The notes under the pieces are model-generated. The model was not told the DNA's origin. It was given only the letters and a program-made list of their open reading frames with translations, and did not search any database. The position numbers and the translations under genes were made by a program. Positions 8,131 through 16,415 of a stretch of 64,000 nucleotides of DNA are shown piece by piece. The stretch lies in assembly GCA_964537555.1 (NCBI GenBank), contig CAZIAD010000009.1:1-64000 (forward strand), given 5' to 3'. The first letter of the stretch is position 1, and each line of letters starts with the position of its first letter. This stretch comes from CAYRWR01 sp964537555 (lineage in GTDB: Bacteria > Spirochaetota > Brevinematia > Brevinematales > CAYRWR01).

Positions 8131-8361
8131 TGACACGGATTTACAGGATTAACACGGATTATGAATACGGTTTAAGACGTTTCTTAGTGCAAAAATAGAT
8201 TTTACTAAGGCAAAGGGTTTTTGGATCATTTTAAATTAACTGCTGTAATATAACGTAAAATCCCTCTCTGTTTATAATGTGAATAGCATTTATAGGCTTT
8301 AATGCTTCTGTATCATCATACGACAAAAACCTAATCCAGTAAATCCTGTTAATCCGTGTCT
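8131..8361. repeat. Short inverted-repeat element (ACACGGATT family), no ORF
   Basis: About 230 bases bounded by imperfect 30-bp inverted repeats. The left end (8131-8161) contains GACACGGATTTACAGGATT and the right end (8333-8360) is the reverse complement of GACACGGATTAACAGGATTT. The interior is AT-rich without coding potential. This fits a non-autonomous, MITE-like insertion between the PAS gene and the ferredoxin promoter. No flanking target duplication was identified. From memory, similar ACACGGATT words are scattered through other environmental genomes. Confidence 0.6.
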
Positions 8362-8414
8362 CAAAAAACGGCTGGTATACCCACCCCCTCTCCAGGAGAA
8401 TAAATTCTCATCCT

Positions 8415-8456
8415 GTAACATTTGTTACCACATTATTCATAGTAATATGCTATAAT
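8415..8456 (+). promoter_or_regulatory. Second CRP/FNR-type activator site plus TATAAT
   Basis: GTAACATTTGTTAC (8415-8428) is a 14-bp palindrome with one mismatched pair. TATAAT lies at 8451-8456, again 29.5 bases from the palindrome centre to the start of the -10 box, exactly as at 6242-6283. It probably drives the ferredoxin gene at 8484. Confidence 0.75.
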
Positions 8457-8483
8457 TATCTACAATCCAAAGAGGAGTCCCCC

Positions 8484-9353
8484 ATGTTAAGAGAAATAAT
8501 CACTATAGACGAAGACCTGTGTAACGGATGTGGAAACTGTATACCGGGCTGTCCCGAGGGAGCCCTCCAGATCATAGATAACAAGGCCCGCCTGGTGTCT
8601 GACCTCATGTGTGACGGCCTGGGTGCCTGTGTGGGAGAATGCCCTACGGGAGCCATGAAGGTAATCAAGCGGGAGGCTGAGGCTTATGATGAAAAGAAGG
8701 TTATGGCCAACATCGTCCTGCAGGGCGCCAATACCATCAAGGCGCACCTCACCCACCTCAGTGAACATGGTGAAAAGGAGTTCCTGGCAGAAGCTATCGA
8801 GTATCTGACTGAAAATGACATCGATATACCGGATTTTGAAACCAGACGGCCTCAACCCGTCCCTCAGGTAAAAGTGGCACATCATCACCACGAGCATGGG
8901 CATGGGGGCGGAGGATGTCCCGGCTCCCGCATGATAGAGTTTGCCGACGATAAATCTGAAAGTGCGGATGTCAGTGCCCAGGCACAAAGTGCCCTCCGTC
9001 AATGGCCGGTACAGCTCACCCTGCTCAACCCCCAGGCCCCCTATTTTAAGGAATGCGACCTGGTAGTAGCGGCGGACTGCGTGGCCTACTCCCTGGGAAA
9101 CTTTCATGCCCAGTTCCTGAAGGGTAAATCCCTGGCTATCTTCTGCCCTAAGCTGGACAGCACTCTGGATCAGTACCTGGAAAAGCTCATCGAAATATTC
9201 CGCACCCAGAACGTAAAATCAGTGACCACAGTCAAGATGGAAGTACCCTGCTGCGGGGGTACCCGCCAGATCGTAGAACGGGCTATACAGCTGGCTGGTG
9301 TAGACCTTAAGGTAGATGATTATACCGTCAGCCTCCAGGGCAAGGTTTATTAG
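8484..9353 (+). CDS. 4Fe-4S ferredoxin-domain protein with CCGG tail
   Basis: 289 residues. The N-terminus has a classic cluster motif CNGCGNCIPGCPEGA (about residues 13-27) and a second, CDGLGACVGECPTGA, in which the second cysteine is Leu, a form I associate with this protein family. A His/Gly-rich linker (HHHHEHGHGGGGC, about 132-144) could bind metal. The C-terminal half is a conserved domain with KECDLVVAADCVAYS and a late VPCCGG motif. Probably an electron carrier or scaffold in a redox-stress pathway. Its operator matches that of the DUF438 operon, and a bidirectional hairpin follows it. Confidence 0.85.
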   Translation: MLREIITIDEDLCNGCGNCIPGCPEGALQIIDNKARLVSDLMCDGLGACVGECPTGAMKVIKREAEAYDEKKVMANIVLQGANTIKAHLTHLSEHGEKEFLAEAIEYLTENDIDIPDFETRRPQPVPQVKVAHHHHEHGHGGGGCPGSRMIEFADDKSESADVSAQAQSALRQWPVQLTLLNPQAPYFKECDLVVAADCVAYSLGNFHAQFLKGKSLAIFCPKLDSTLDQYLEKLIEIFRTQNVKSVTTVKMEVPCCGGTRQIVERAIQLAGVDLKVDDYTVSLQGKVY

Positions 9354-9364
9354 GGCAATAACAA

Positions 9365-9389
9365 GGGCGGGTATCAGACCCGCCCTTTT
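9365..9389. terminator. Bidirectional terminator
   Basis: GGGCGGGT (9365-9372) pairs with ACCCGCCC (9378-9385), followed by TTTT. It separates the ferredoxin gene from the convergent barrel gene. Confidence 0.8.
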
Positions 9390-9392
9390 ACA

Positions 9393-10568
9393 TTACATAT
9401 CGATGCCCAGCTTGTAACTGAGGCCCAGGCCCAGAGACAGGCCGTACTCGGTTCCAGTGTAAGTATACCCATTTTCTTCTATGAGAGAATCTGCCCCTCT
9501 TTTCAGATAGGTACCTAACATATAGGCCTGGATCCCCCAGTTTTCATTAAAAAACACCTGCGCATTCAGGATGAGGGGATATACCCGGACTACATAGTTA
9601 TTCAGCCTCACAATCGAAAAGGGGCTCATATCCAGTTTCCAGCGGCTGTTAGGAGTATAGCTGAATAGGGGAGTAATGCTAAGTGAGGGACTAACCGGTG
9701 AATAAGGATCCTGCACATTCCAGGCTCTGATGCCCAGGCCCACACTCATGTAGAGCTTATCCAGAAAAGCATAGCCAAACCAGGCCATGGGCCGGATGTC
9801 TTTGGTGCGGGGTATCAATCCCTGAGAATCATATGACCTGCCGTCTATAGAAAAATTTATAGGCAGAATAGGCCCGCTGATGCCAAAATACCATCTTTCC
9901 ACAAAAAAGCTGATGTTCATATAGGCCTGCACTTCCATAATCGGAGTAGTGTTGATATCAGGTGCCCCGGGATTATTATAGGCTGCATATTCCCCTTTTA
10001 GGTATTGCGCTTCCATGCTATAGGATTGTATCATAGTACGGGGGAATTTTTTGGCTGAAGACACCAGCTTCAGTTTTTTTCGATATTCCACAACGATACT
10101 GGGTTCGGCCTGAGGCAGGGCCTGGCTTAAACCTTCAGAAAAATCAGCCGCAATCTGATCGATCAGGTCAAAAATATCCGCATCTGTTTTCCCATTAAAT
10201 GACTTCATATAATTCACTTTTTGATTGGCATTATCTACAGCATATAGCACTATGAAAATATCATCACCCTGAATGATATATTCACCGGAAATAATGAATT
10301 CATGATCCAGTTGAGAAGCAAGGTTCAGCAGGTCTTTTCTTTGACCCCCATCCAATAGCCCCAGTGATTGAAACAGTCCTTTTCTCAGATCATATACCTT
10401 GATACGATACTGGCCTCGCTCTAGTAATGCGGTCTCCAGACTCTTCAGTAAGAGGCTGCTATAAGCACCATCCCCCTTGCGGGACAATTCTACCAGCCCC
10501 AGGCTCCATTTCTCCTGTGTAAAAAACATAGCAGGAATAAAAATCAGAATGAGTATCCATTTTTTCAT
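9393..10568 (-). CDS. Envelope protein: periplasmic N-domain plus C-terminal beta-barrel (second of pair)
   Basis: 391 residues, no named family recognised. A signal peptide (about 1-18, IPAMFFTQE) is followed by a 150-residue alpha/beta domain (LGLVELSRKG, LLLKSLETALLERG, DHEFIISGEYIIQGDDIFI) that resembles the N-terminal lobe of TolB/CsgG-type secretion proteins. The second half is rich in amphipathic strands and ends GLGLSYKLGIDM, like an outer-membrane barrel. It overlaps the upstream gene by four bases (ATGA), so the two proteins are probably made together and may form one envelope structure. Confidence 0.65.
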   Translation of the reverse strand: MKKWILILIFIPAMFFTQEKWSLGLVELSRKGDGAYSSLLLKSLETALLERGQYRIKVYDLRKGLFQSLGLLDGGQRKDLLNLASQLDHEFIISGEYIIQGDDIFIVLYAVDNANQKVNYMKSFNGKTDADIFDLIDQIAADFSEGLSQALPQAEPSIVVEYRKKLKLVSSAKKFPRTMIQSYSMEAQYLKGEYAAYNNPGAPDINTTPIMEVQAYMNISFFVERWYFGISGPILPINFSIDGRSYDSQGLIPRTKDIRPMAWFGYAFLDKLYMSVGLGIRAWNVQDPYSPVSPSLSITPLFSYTPNSRWKLDMSPFSIVRLNNYVVRVYPLILNAQVFFNENWGIQAYMLGTYLKRGADSLIEENGYTYTGTEYGLSLGLGLSYKLGIDM

Positions 10569-11689
10569 TTTGACCCTCCCCAGTTGAACTGATAGACAAA
10601 ATTGAGGCCCCAGCTGGTCCTGAAAAATGTGACTCCATAGACACTTCCATTGATATTATTTTCTCCCTTATAGGGACTGGAAAACATTGTGACTTCCGCA
10701 ATTGTACGGAGATGTTCCGTGATCTTGAAGTCCCACTGAAAGCAGAACTGGAAAATAGACTGCATATCAGTATGAGTACTATTGGGACTAATGTCCAGGC
10801 CTATACCCGTGATTCCAAACATGAAACTATCCGTAAACCTTAATCTTACATGAGGGTATAGCCGGATAACATGAAACACAGTGTCCAATGCTGTGTTTCC
10901 CAGAAAAGTATAGGGCAATTTATAGTATTGTAAGCCCAGGTTAAGGTTTAAAAAGCCCCTGAACAGCCACATCCCCATTCTGATATCAACCTTATATCCT
11001 CCTGTAATAGAGAAGTTTGTGACCGGAAGACTGGCCACAGGATATTCATCATCACTAATCAGCTGGAATTCGGCCGTAACGGATAAAAGACGGTAATCAA
11101 AAGCTGCCATTAGCCCCGGGCTGAAGTGGCGAGCGGTCATATTTACTGTATTGGAATTGGATGGCGTCAGTGCTATCTGAAGATTATTTTTTTGTAAAAT
11201 CAGACCCAGGCTGATCTGGGGCCTGAAATACTCCAGAGGAGAGACAGTCTTTTCGATATCCTGGTCTTTAATAAGTACCTGCTGCTCCAGTTCAGGATAT
11301 AACTTTGATGCTTTGTCTGCTATGATCTGAGTACTGTCCATTAGGCTGCTGATTACAGCATTCGTCTCGATCAACAAACTGTCCAGCTGGCCCTTTGGAG
11401 AATAAAAATTGATCCTAAGATCACTCCCCTCCCATTTACCCAAAATGAGGCCATCCAAAGCGGTCACTGCCAGAAATCTTTGTGCGTCGGCCCGGTCTCC
11501 ATTCAGCTGATCTCCATGTTCCAAAATCACTGATGCCTGATTCATGAGGGCTGACTCTATGCTTTCTTTATATAATACTGAAATAATATCCTGCCCATCA
11601 AATAACACCGTGATCCGTTGTTTTACCATTTTAGCCTGCATCTGCATACTCAGGCTCAGTAACATGATGATAAATATACTCTTTTTCAT
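10565..11689 (-). CDS. Envelope protein: periplasmic N-domain plus C-terminal beta-barrel (first of pair)
   Basis: 374 residues with the same plan as its downstream partner: a signal peptide (residues 1-19, LSLSMQMQAK), a TolB-like alpha/beta domain (ITVLFDGQDIISVLYKESIESAL, then LDGLILGKWEGSDLRINFY) and a C-terminal strand-rich region ending WGLNFVYQFNWGG. The two genes look like divergent paralogues by architecture, though direct sequence similarity is weak by eye. First gene of a two-gene operon, with a GGAGG-type box before ATG 11689. Function unknown. Confidence 0.65.
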   Translation of the reverse strand: MKKSIFIIMLLSLSMQMQAKMVKQRITVLFDGQDIISVLYKESIESALMNQASVILEHGDQLNGDRADAQRFLAVTALDGLILGKWEGSDLRINFYSPKGQLDSLLIETNAVISSLMDSTQIIADKASKLYPELEQQVLIKDQDIEKTVSPLEYFRPQISLGLILQKNNLQIALTPSNSNTVNMTARHFSPGLMAAFDYRLLSVTAEFQLISDDEYPVASLPVTNFSITGGYKVDIRMGMWLFRGFLNLNLGLQYYKLPYTFLGNTALDTVFHVIRLYPHVRLRFTDSFMFGITGIGLDISPNSTHTDMQSIFQFCFQWDFKITEHLRTIAEVTMFSSPYKGENNINGSVYGVTFFRTSWGLNFVYQFNWGGSK

Positions 11690-11815
11690 CCCGCACCTCC
11701 ATCCCTAGTTTATAAAACCCGGGGCTTTTTCGCAAATAGCCGGCGGTTTTTCAATGAAATTTGCCAATCTTTCTAAAAAGAATTATAGTAAGCTCTTCAC
11801 AATAAGGAGGCTCAC

Positions 11816-12850
11816 ATGCGATACAAGATGTTTGGGAATACCGGCCTGAAAGTATCACAGCTCTGCCTGGGTACTATGACCTTTGGCACCGCCTGGGGCT
11901 GGGGTTCTGACAGGGAAGAAAGCCGGGTTATCTTTGACAGTTTTCTGGAAGCAGGGGGCAATTTCATTGACACAGCCAACCGCTATACCGAGGGAGAGTC
12001 TGAGCAGTACCTGGGAGAATTCATCCAGGGACAGCGTGATGCCCTGGTGATAGCCTCCAAGTACACCCTCCATAACGGCATGAACCAGCCTAACCTGGCC
12101 GGCAACAGCCGGAAAAACATGATCCAGTCTGTAGAAAAAAGCCTCAAACGCCTCAGGACCGACTACCTGGATATACTGTGGCTCCATGCCTGGGATGCCC
12201 TGACCCCTGTAGAAGAAGTGATGCGGGCCTTCGATGACCTGGTACGGGCGGGTAAGGTAATGTATATCGGCATATCCGACACTCCCGCCTGGCTAGTATC
12301 CCGGGCCAATACCCTGGCCGAACTGCGGGGCTGGACATCCTTTGCCGGGCTCCAGGTGGAGTACTCCCTCATAGAACGTACTCCGGAACGGGACCTCATG
12401 CCCATGGCAGATGCTTTCGGCATGTGTGTGACCGCATGGTCCCCTCTGGCCAGCGGTATCCTGACCGGCAAGTACAACACCGAGGACCCCGACTACAAAC
12501 GGGACTGGGCCAAAGCCCGGGTAAATGAAACCAAACTCAGGATCAGTGCAGAAGTAGTGGCCATAGCTAAAGAAATCGGACACACTCCCGCCCAGGTGGC
12601 CATCAACTGGGTACGGCAGCAGGCTCCTCTCATGATCCCTATCATCGGAGCCCGAAAGCTCAGCCAGCTGGATGACAATATGCGCTGCCTCGATTTTAAA
12701 CTGGAAGAGGAGCATCTGGAACGCCTCGACCAGGTGTCCGCCATCAGCCTGGGATTCCCACATGAATTCCTGGCCGATGCTTATGTAAAAGAAGGGATCT
12801 ATGCCAATACCTGGGATAAGATCGATAAAACCGGCATCAGGAGAAATTAG
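11816..12850 (+). CDS. Aldo/keto reductase (AKR family, ~344 aa)
   Basis: NAD(P)H-dependent reduction of a carbonyl or sugar substrate in the cytoplasm. The substrate cannot be read from sequence. The TIM-barrel opens with YKMFGNTGLKVSQLCLGTMTFG. The catalytic tetrad is visible: Asp in FIDTANRYTEGESE with its Tyr, Lys in IASKYT, and His in LWLHAWD. The C-terminal cofactor signature IIGARKLSQLDDN is present. The length is normal for YhdN/YajO-type AKRs. Strong AAGGAGG box. It shares one base with the next AKR gene (TAGTG), forming a three-gene operon with the AlkD-like gene. Confidence 0.9.
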   Translation: MRYKMFGNTGLKVSQLCLGTMTFGTAWGWGSDREESRVIFDSFLEAGGNFIDTANRYTEGESEQYLGEFIQGQRDALVIASKYTLHNGMNQPNLAGNSRKNMIQSVEKSLKRLRTDYLDILWLHAWDALTPVEEVMRAFDDLVRAGKVMYIGISDTPAWLVSRANTLAELRGWTSFAGLQVEYSLIERTPERDLMPMADAFGMCVTAWSPLASGILTGKYNTEDPDYKRDWAKARVNETKLRISAEVVAIAKEIGHTPAQVAINWVRQQAPLMIPIIGARKLSQLDDNMRCLDFKLEEEHLERLDQVSAISLGFPHEFLADAYVKEGIYANTWDKIDKTGIRRN

Positions 12851-13728
12851 TGGAACAAAGAGCATTTGGAAAGACAGGACTCAGGGTATCCGCCCTGGGT
12901 TACGGTGCCGGCCAGATCGGCGACGGGCGCATGGATGAAAAAGAAGTAGGAAAGGTACTGAACGAGATACTGGATGCCGGTGTCACCCTCATTGACACAG
13001 CCCGGGGCTACGGCCTCTCCGAGGAGCGTATCGGCCGGCATATCTCCCATCGCAGAGAGGAGTATGTCCTGTCTACCAAAGTAGGATACTCTATAGAAGG
13101 CTACCAGGACTGGACCTATGACTGCATAGTAGCCGGTATAGACCATGCCCGTAAGCTGCTCCAGTCCGATGTTTTGGATATCGTCCACCTCCACTCCTGC
13201 CCCTCTGACATAATGCAGAATAACGGAGTCATAGATGCCCTGGAACAGGCCCGAGAAGCCGGGAAGATCCGGGTGATCGCCTATTCCGGTGAAAACGAAG
13301 ATCTGGATTATGCACTGGACAGCAGGCGATTCGGGTCCCTCATGGCCTCCCTGAATTTCTGCGACCAGCGTATCATCAACAAGCAGCTGCCTCACATGCA
13401 GGAACAGGGTTTGGGCTTTATTGCCAAGCGCCCCATCGCCAATGCTCCCTGGAGATTTCAGGATCGGCCGGTGGGTAATTATGCCGAGGAGTACTGGCAC
13501 CGCTGGAAGACTATGGCTATCGATCCGGGTATGGACTGGCTGGAGCTGGCCATCAGATTTTCAGCTTTCATTCCGGGGGTACATAGTATCATTACCGGTA
13601 CCGCCAGCCTGGATCATTTTAAAGAAAATATCAGGTATATGGAAAAAGGCCCTCTGGAAAATGATATCTACTGCCTCATCAGAGATGCCTTCCAGACTCA
13701 TGACCAGGACTGGAGAGGTGAGATCTAG
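12850..13728 (+). CDS. Aldo/keto reductase, second copy
   Basis: 292 residues from GTG 12850, which overlaps the preceding stop (TAGTG) and follows AGGAGAAATTA. Tetrad: Asp and Tyr in LIDTARGYGLSEERIG, Lys in LSTKVGY, His in VHLHSC. The C-terminus IITGTASLDHFKENI is the cofactor-binding signature. It is shorter than its neighbour and belongs to a different AKR subgroup (L-galactose-dehydrogenase-like), so the two reductases probably use different substrates. Physiological role unknown. Confidence 0.9.
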   Translation: MEQRAFGKTGLRVSALGYGAGQIGDGRMDEKEVGKVLNEILDAGVTLIDTARGYGLSEERIGRHISHRREEYVLSTKVGYSIEGYQDWTYDCIVAGIDHARKLLQSDVLDIVHLHSCPSDIMQNNGVIDALEQAREAGKIRVIAYSGENEDLDYALDSRRFGSLMASLNFCDQRIINKQLPHMQEQGLGFIAKRPIANAPWRFQDRPVGNYAEEYWHRWKTMAIDPGMDWLELAIRFSAFIPGVHSIITGTASLDHFKENIRYMEKGPLENDIYCLIRDAFQTHDQDWRGEI

Positions 13729-14436
13729 ATGAGTGAAAATCCGGTATTAGCACAGCTCCTGGCCATGAAAGACCCCCGGGATGCGGAACGGGCCCAGCGT
13801 TTTTTCAAGACCGGCCCCGGGGAATATGGTGAGGGCGACATCTTCCTGGGTATCACCAATCCCCGTATCAGGGCAGTAGCCAAACAGTATAAAGAACTGG
13901 AGGAGAGCTTTGTCCTGGAGCTCCTGCATTCCCCTTACCACGAAGCGCGCTTTACGGCTCTGGTCATCCTCACCCTACAGTATCAGAAGCGCCGGGGCCA
14001 GCGGGAAAGAATATACCAGCTCTATATGGAGAGTACAGATTACATCAACAACTGGGACCTGGTCGACTGCTCCGCTCCCCAGATACCCGGGGCCTATCTG
14101 ATGGATCATAAAGATGAAAGAATGATACTGTATGATTTTGCCTGGACACCCCATCTCTGGAAACAGCGTATTGCCATCCTGTCCACTTTTACTTTTATAC
14201 GGGAATATGACTTTGAAGACACCCTGAAGCTCTCCGAGATCCTGAGGGATCATGAGCATGACCTCATCCACAAGGCAGTGGGCTGGATGTTACGGGAAGT
14301 GGGGAATCGCAGTATGCAGACCGAAGAGATGTTTCTCAGGGAGCATTACCGACAGATGCCCCGTACCATGCTGCGCTATGCCATCGAGAAGTTCCCTGAG
14401 GATAAACGACAAGCCTATCTCAAGGGAAAGATCTAG
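13729..14436 (+). CDS. AlkD-like DNA alkylation repair HEAT-repeat protein
   Basis: 235 residues, full length for the AlkD/AlkC-type DNA glycosylases that remove bulky or cationic N-alkyl purines. Diagnostic parts are GITNPRIRAVAKQY near residue 43, the catalytic-region motif YINNWDLVDCSAP (about 104-116, with the conserved Asp) and HKAVGWMLREVGNR (about 181-194). The ATG directly follows the stop of the second AKR, so it is co-translated with the reductases. It ends head-on against the hydrolase gene, the two stop codons sharing one CTAG palindrome. Confidence 0.88.
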   Translation: MSENPVLAQLLAMKDPRDAERAQRFFKTGPGEYGEGDIFLGITNPRIRAVAKQYKELEESFVLELLHSPYHEARFTALVILTLQYQKRRGQRERIYQLYMESTDYINNWDLVDCSAPQIPGAYLMDHKDERMILYDFAWTPHLWKQRIAILSTFTFIREYDFEDTLKLSEILRDHEHDLIHKAVGWMLREVGNRSMQTEEMFLREHYRQMPRTMLRYAIEKFPEDKRQAYLKGKI

Positions 14437-15389
14437 TCCTCTTCTTTAAACGCTTTATCCATTTGCTCGAATATATATTTTCGCTTCCATTTATGCTCCA
14501 TAAACAGGTTATGCTTGGCTCCCCCTACAAATATCAGGTCTGAATGAGGAAACCGGTCCTTCAGGAATGCCAGATTATCCCTCCACTGGACAACATTATC
14601 GTGATTACCCTGAATCACCGTTATGGGCCTGTCCATTACGGGAAAGTCCGGCAAGCTCTTCTGCCAGCGGTACAGTGAAGCCACATAATTCATATTCATG
14701 ACCCAGGCCTGCAGGGGATCTTTTAAGATCAGCCTTTTTGAATACACATCATTCACAGCAAATCCGGGCAGAGCAGGGACCGGTATCTCCTGGACGCTGC
14801 CTTCCAGTAAGCCATAAGCTGCATAGGAGAGAGCGGGAGATGCATTAAAAATAAGGGGGGCAGCCAGAATAATCCTGCCAAAGGTATCCGGAAATAGCCT
14901 GAGGTGCTCCAAAATGGCTGAACATCCCGTGGAATGTGCCACCAGGTTTACCGGGTAGTGCTCCAATTCAGCCATGCCCAGCACCACATGCAGCATCTGG
15001 GCATATTCCTGAAAGTCGTCTATGCCATTTCTCAGGCCTCCCCGGGTCAGTCCATGCCCGGGCAGATCAAACAGCCATACTTCAAAACCCCGTCCTAGCA
15101 GGTATTCCAGCACATACTTTTGTCGTCCGGAATGATCAGCATAACCATGAACAAAGACGACCACTCCTTCTACCTGCGGAGGAGTAAATTTCTGTACAAA
15201 CAGGGTATACTGGTTTTGCCTACTGGCAGTGTCGATAAAGAAATGCTCCTTTTTAATTCCCGGAAAATCCAGTCCATAATACTCCAGGTACTGCTGGTAA
15301 TGAGAAAATATGCCCTGAAAGGCATCTTCCGCATGGGTCAAAGAAAAGCTCATAATAATCAACAATGACAGGAAAAAATAGCGTCTCAT
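14433..15389 (-). CDS. Secreted alpha/beta hydrolase (monoacylglycerol-lipase/S33 type)
   Basis: 318 residues from ATG 15389, preceded by GAGGAGATATC. The longer frame to 15482 runs through the flgG terminator and is rejected. The signal peptide ends LTHA at about residue 20. The alpha/beta-hydrolase core includes the oxyanion HG motif VVFVHGYADHSG, DLPGHG, the nucleophile elbow LVAHSTGCS, acid IQGNHDNVVQW and catalytic His in GGAKHNLFMEH. It probably acts on lipid esters or lysophospholipids in the periplasm. Substrate unproven. Confidence 0.85.
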   Translation of the reverse strand: MRRYFFLSLLIIMSFSLTHAEDAFQGIFSHYQQYLEYYGLDFPGIKKEHFFIDTASRQNQYTLFVQKFTPPQVEGVVVFVHGYADHSGRQKYVLEYLLGRGFEVWLFDLPGHGLTRGGLRNGIDDFQEYAQMLHVVLGMAELEHYPVNLVAHSTGCSAILEHLRLFPDTFGRIILAAPLIFNASPALSYAAYGLLEGSVQEIPVPALPGFAVNDVYSKRLILKDPLQAWVMNMNYVASLYRWQKSLPDFPVMDRPITVIQGNHDNVVQWRDNLAFLKDRFPHSDLIFVGGAKHNLFMEHKWKRKYIFEQMDKAFKEED

Positions 15390-15433
15390 GATATCTCCTC
15401 TTTCCTCATTATACCCCGCTTTTATAGGGAATA

Positions 15434-15468
15434 CAAAAAAGGGACAGACTGTTGGGGGCCTGTCCCTT
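15434..15468 (-). terminator. Terminator of flgG
   Basis: AAGGGACAG and CTGTCCCTT (15439-15447 and 15460-15468) form a 9-bp stem. On the minus strand the stem is followed by TTTTTTG. Confidence 0.85.
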
Positions 15469-15501
15469 TCCTTTCTATTCAAGAGTGGATTTGCTTATAT
15501 A

Positions 15502-16296
15502 TTATCTCTTTAATGAATTAGCTGTACCCAGCATAGAATCCGATGCCTGGATGGCTTTGGAGTTAAACTCATAGGCACGCTGAGCCACGATCATGTCCAC
15601 CATTTCCTGGACCGCATTGACATTGGACATCTCTACAAAGCTCTGCAGGACCTGTCCATATCCATCCAGACTGGGTGTACCGGCTACTGCTTCACCCGAT
15701 GAGGGGCTTTCTTTTACAAAATTACTACCGATATTAGTGAGTCCGGCAGGGTTGATAAAACGGTAGGTCACCAGGTTGCCTACTTCTATAGAGTCATCTC
15801 CTCCTGCTACTTTTACCGTGACCTGTCCGTCGGGAGCAATAGTGAGTGTGTCTTTCTGAAAGTCATCCGGCAGTATGATAGGGGGATTAAGACGGTAGCC
15901 CTGGCTGGTCACGAGCTCACGGTTGGAATCGATCTTAAAGGCACCATCCCGGGTAAAGGCCTGGGATCCGTCAGGCATGGTTACGCCGAAGAATCCTTCA
16001 TTTTCTATAGCGATGTCTGTATTGTTACCGGTCTGCTGCAGGCTGCCCTGGGTGTAAAACTTCTGGGTGGCTGAGGGGCGTACCCCCAGGCCTACCTGTA
16101 TACCGGTAGGATACTGACTGATCTCACTGGAGGGAGTACCTCCCAGACGCATAGTCTGGTACAGCAGGTCTTCGAATTCCGCGCGGGATTTCTTAAAGCC
16201 TACTGTGTTTATGTTAGCTAAGTTGTTCGAAATGGTATCGATATGAAACTGTTCCCCGGTCATTCCGGAAGCAGCTGTCCAAAGGGCTCTCATCAT
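15502..16296 (-). CDS. flgG: Flagellar basal-body distal rod protein FlgG
   Basis: 264 residues forming the distal rod of the flagellar basal body. ATG 16296 (ATGATG) follows GGAGG by eight bases. The rod/hook N-terminal signature ALWTAASGM plus ISNNLANINTVGFKKSRAEF and the C-terminal heptad region FVEMSNVNAVQEMVDMIV and RAYEFNSKAIQASD are intact. The inner part (PAGLTNIGSNF, GTPSLDGYG) resembles spirochaete FlgG. It is a solitary flagellar gene here: no flgF, flgA or chemotaxis gene is next to it, and a terminator closes it off. It shows that the organism encodes a flagellum. Confidence 0.95.
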   Translation of the reverse strand: MMRALWTAASGMTGEQFHIDTISNNLANINTVGFKKSRAEFEDLLYQTMRLGGTPSSEISQYPTGIQVGLGVRPSATQKFYTQGSLQQTGNNTDIAIENEGFFGVTMPDGSQAFTRDGAFKIDSNRELVTSQGYRLNPPIILPDDFQKDTLTIAPDGQVTVKVAGGDDSIEVGNLVTYRFINPAGLTNIGSNFVKESPSSGEAVAGTPSLDGYGQVLQSFVEMSNVNAVQEMVDMIVAQRAYEFNSKAIQASDSMLGTANSLKR

Positions 16297-16362
16297 GGTC
16301 CTTTCCTCCTGATTGTGCTCTCTTATATTCATCGGAACAATCCGGGAATGGTTGAGAAAATC

Positions 16363-16391
16363 TTGCCCCCTTTTTAAAAAACCCGTATAAT
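16363..16391 (+). promoter_or_regulatory. Putative promoter of the dciA-purB operon
   Basis: TTGCCC (16363-16368) and TATAAT (16386-16391) with a 17-base spacer, 24 bases before the dciA start. Confidence 0.65.
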
Positions 16392-16415
16392 ATAGGGCGT
16401 GAGCAGGAGGCGGAA

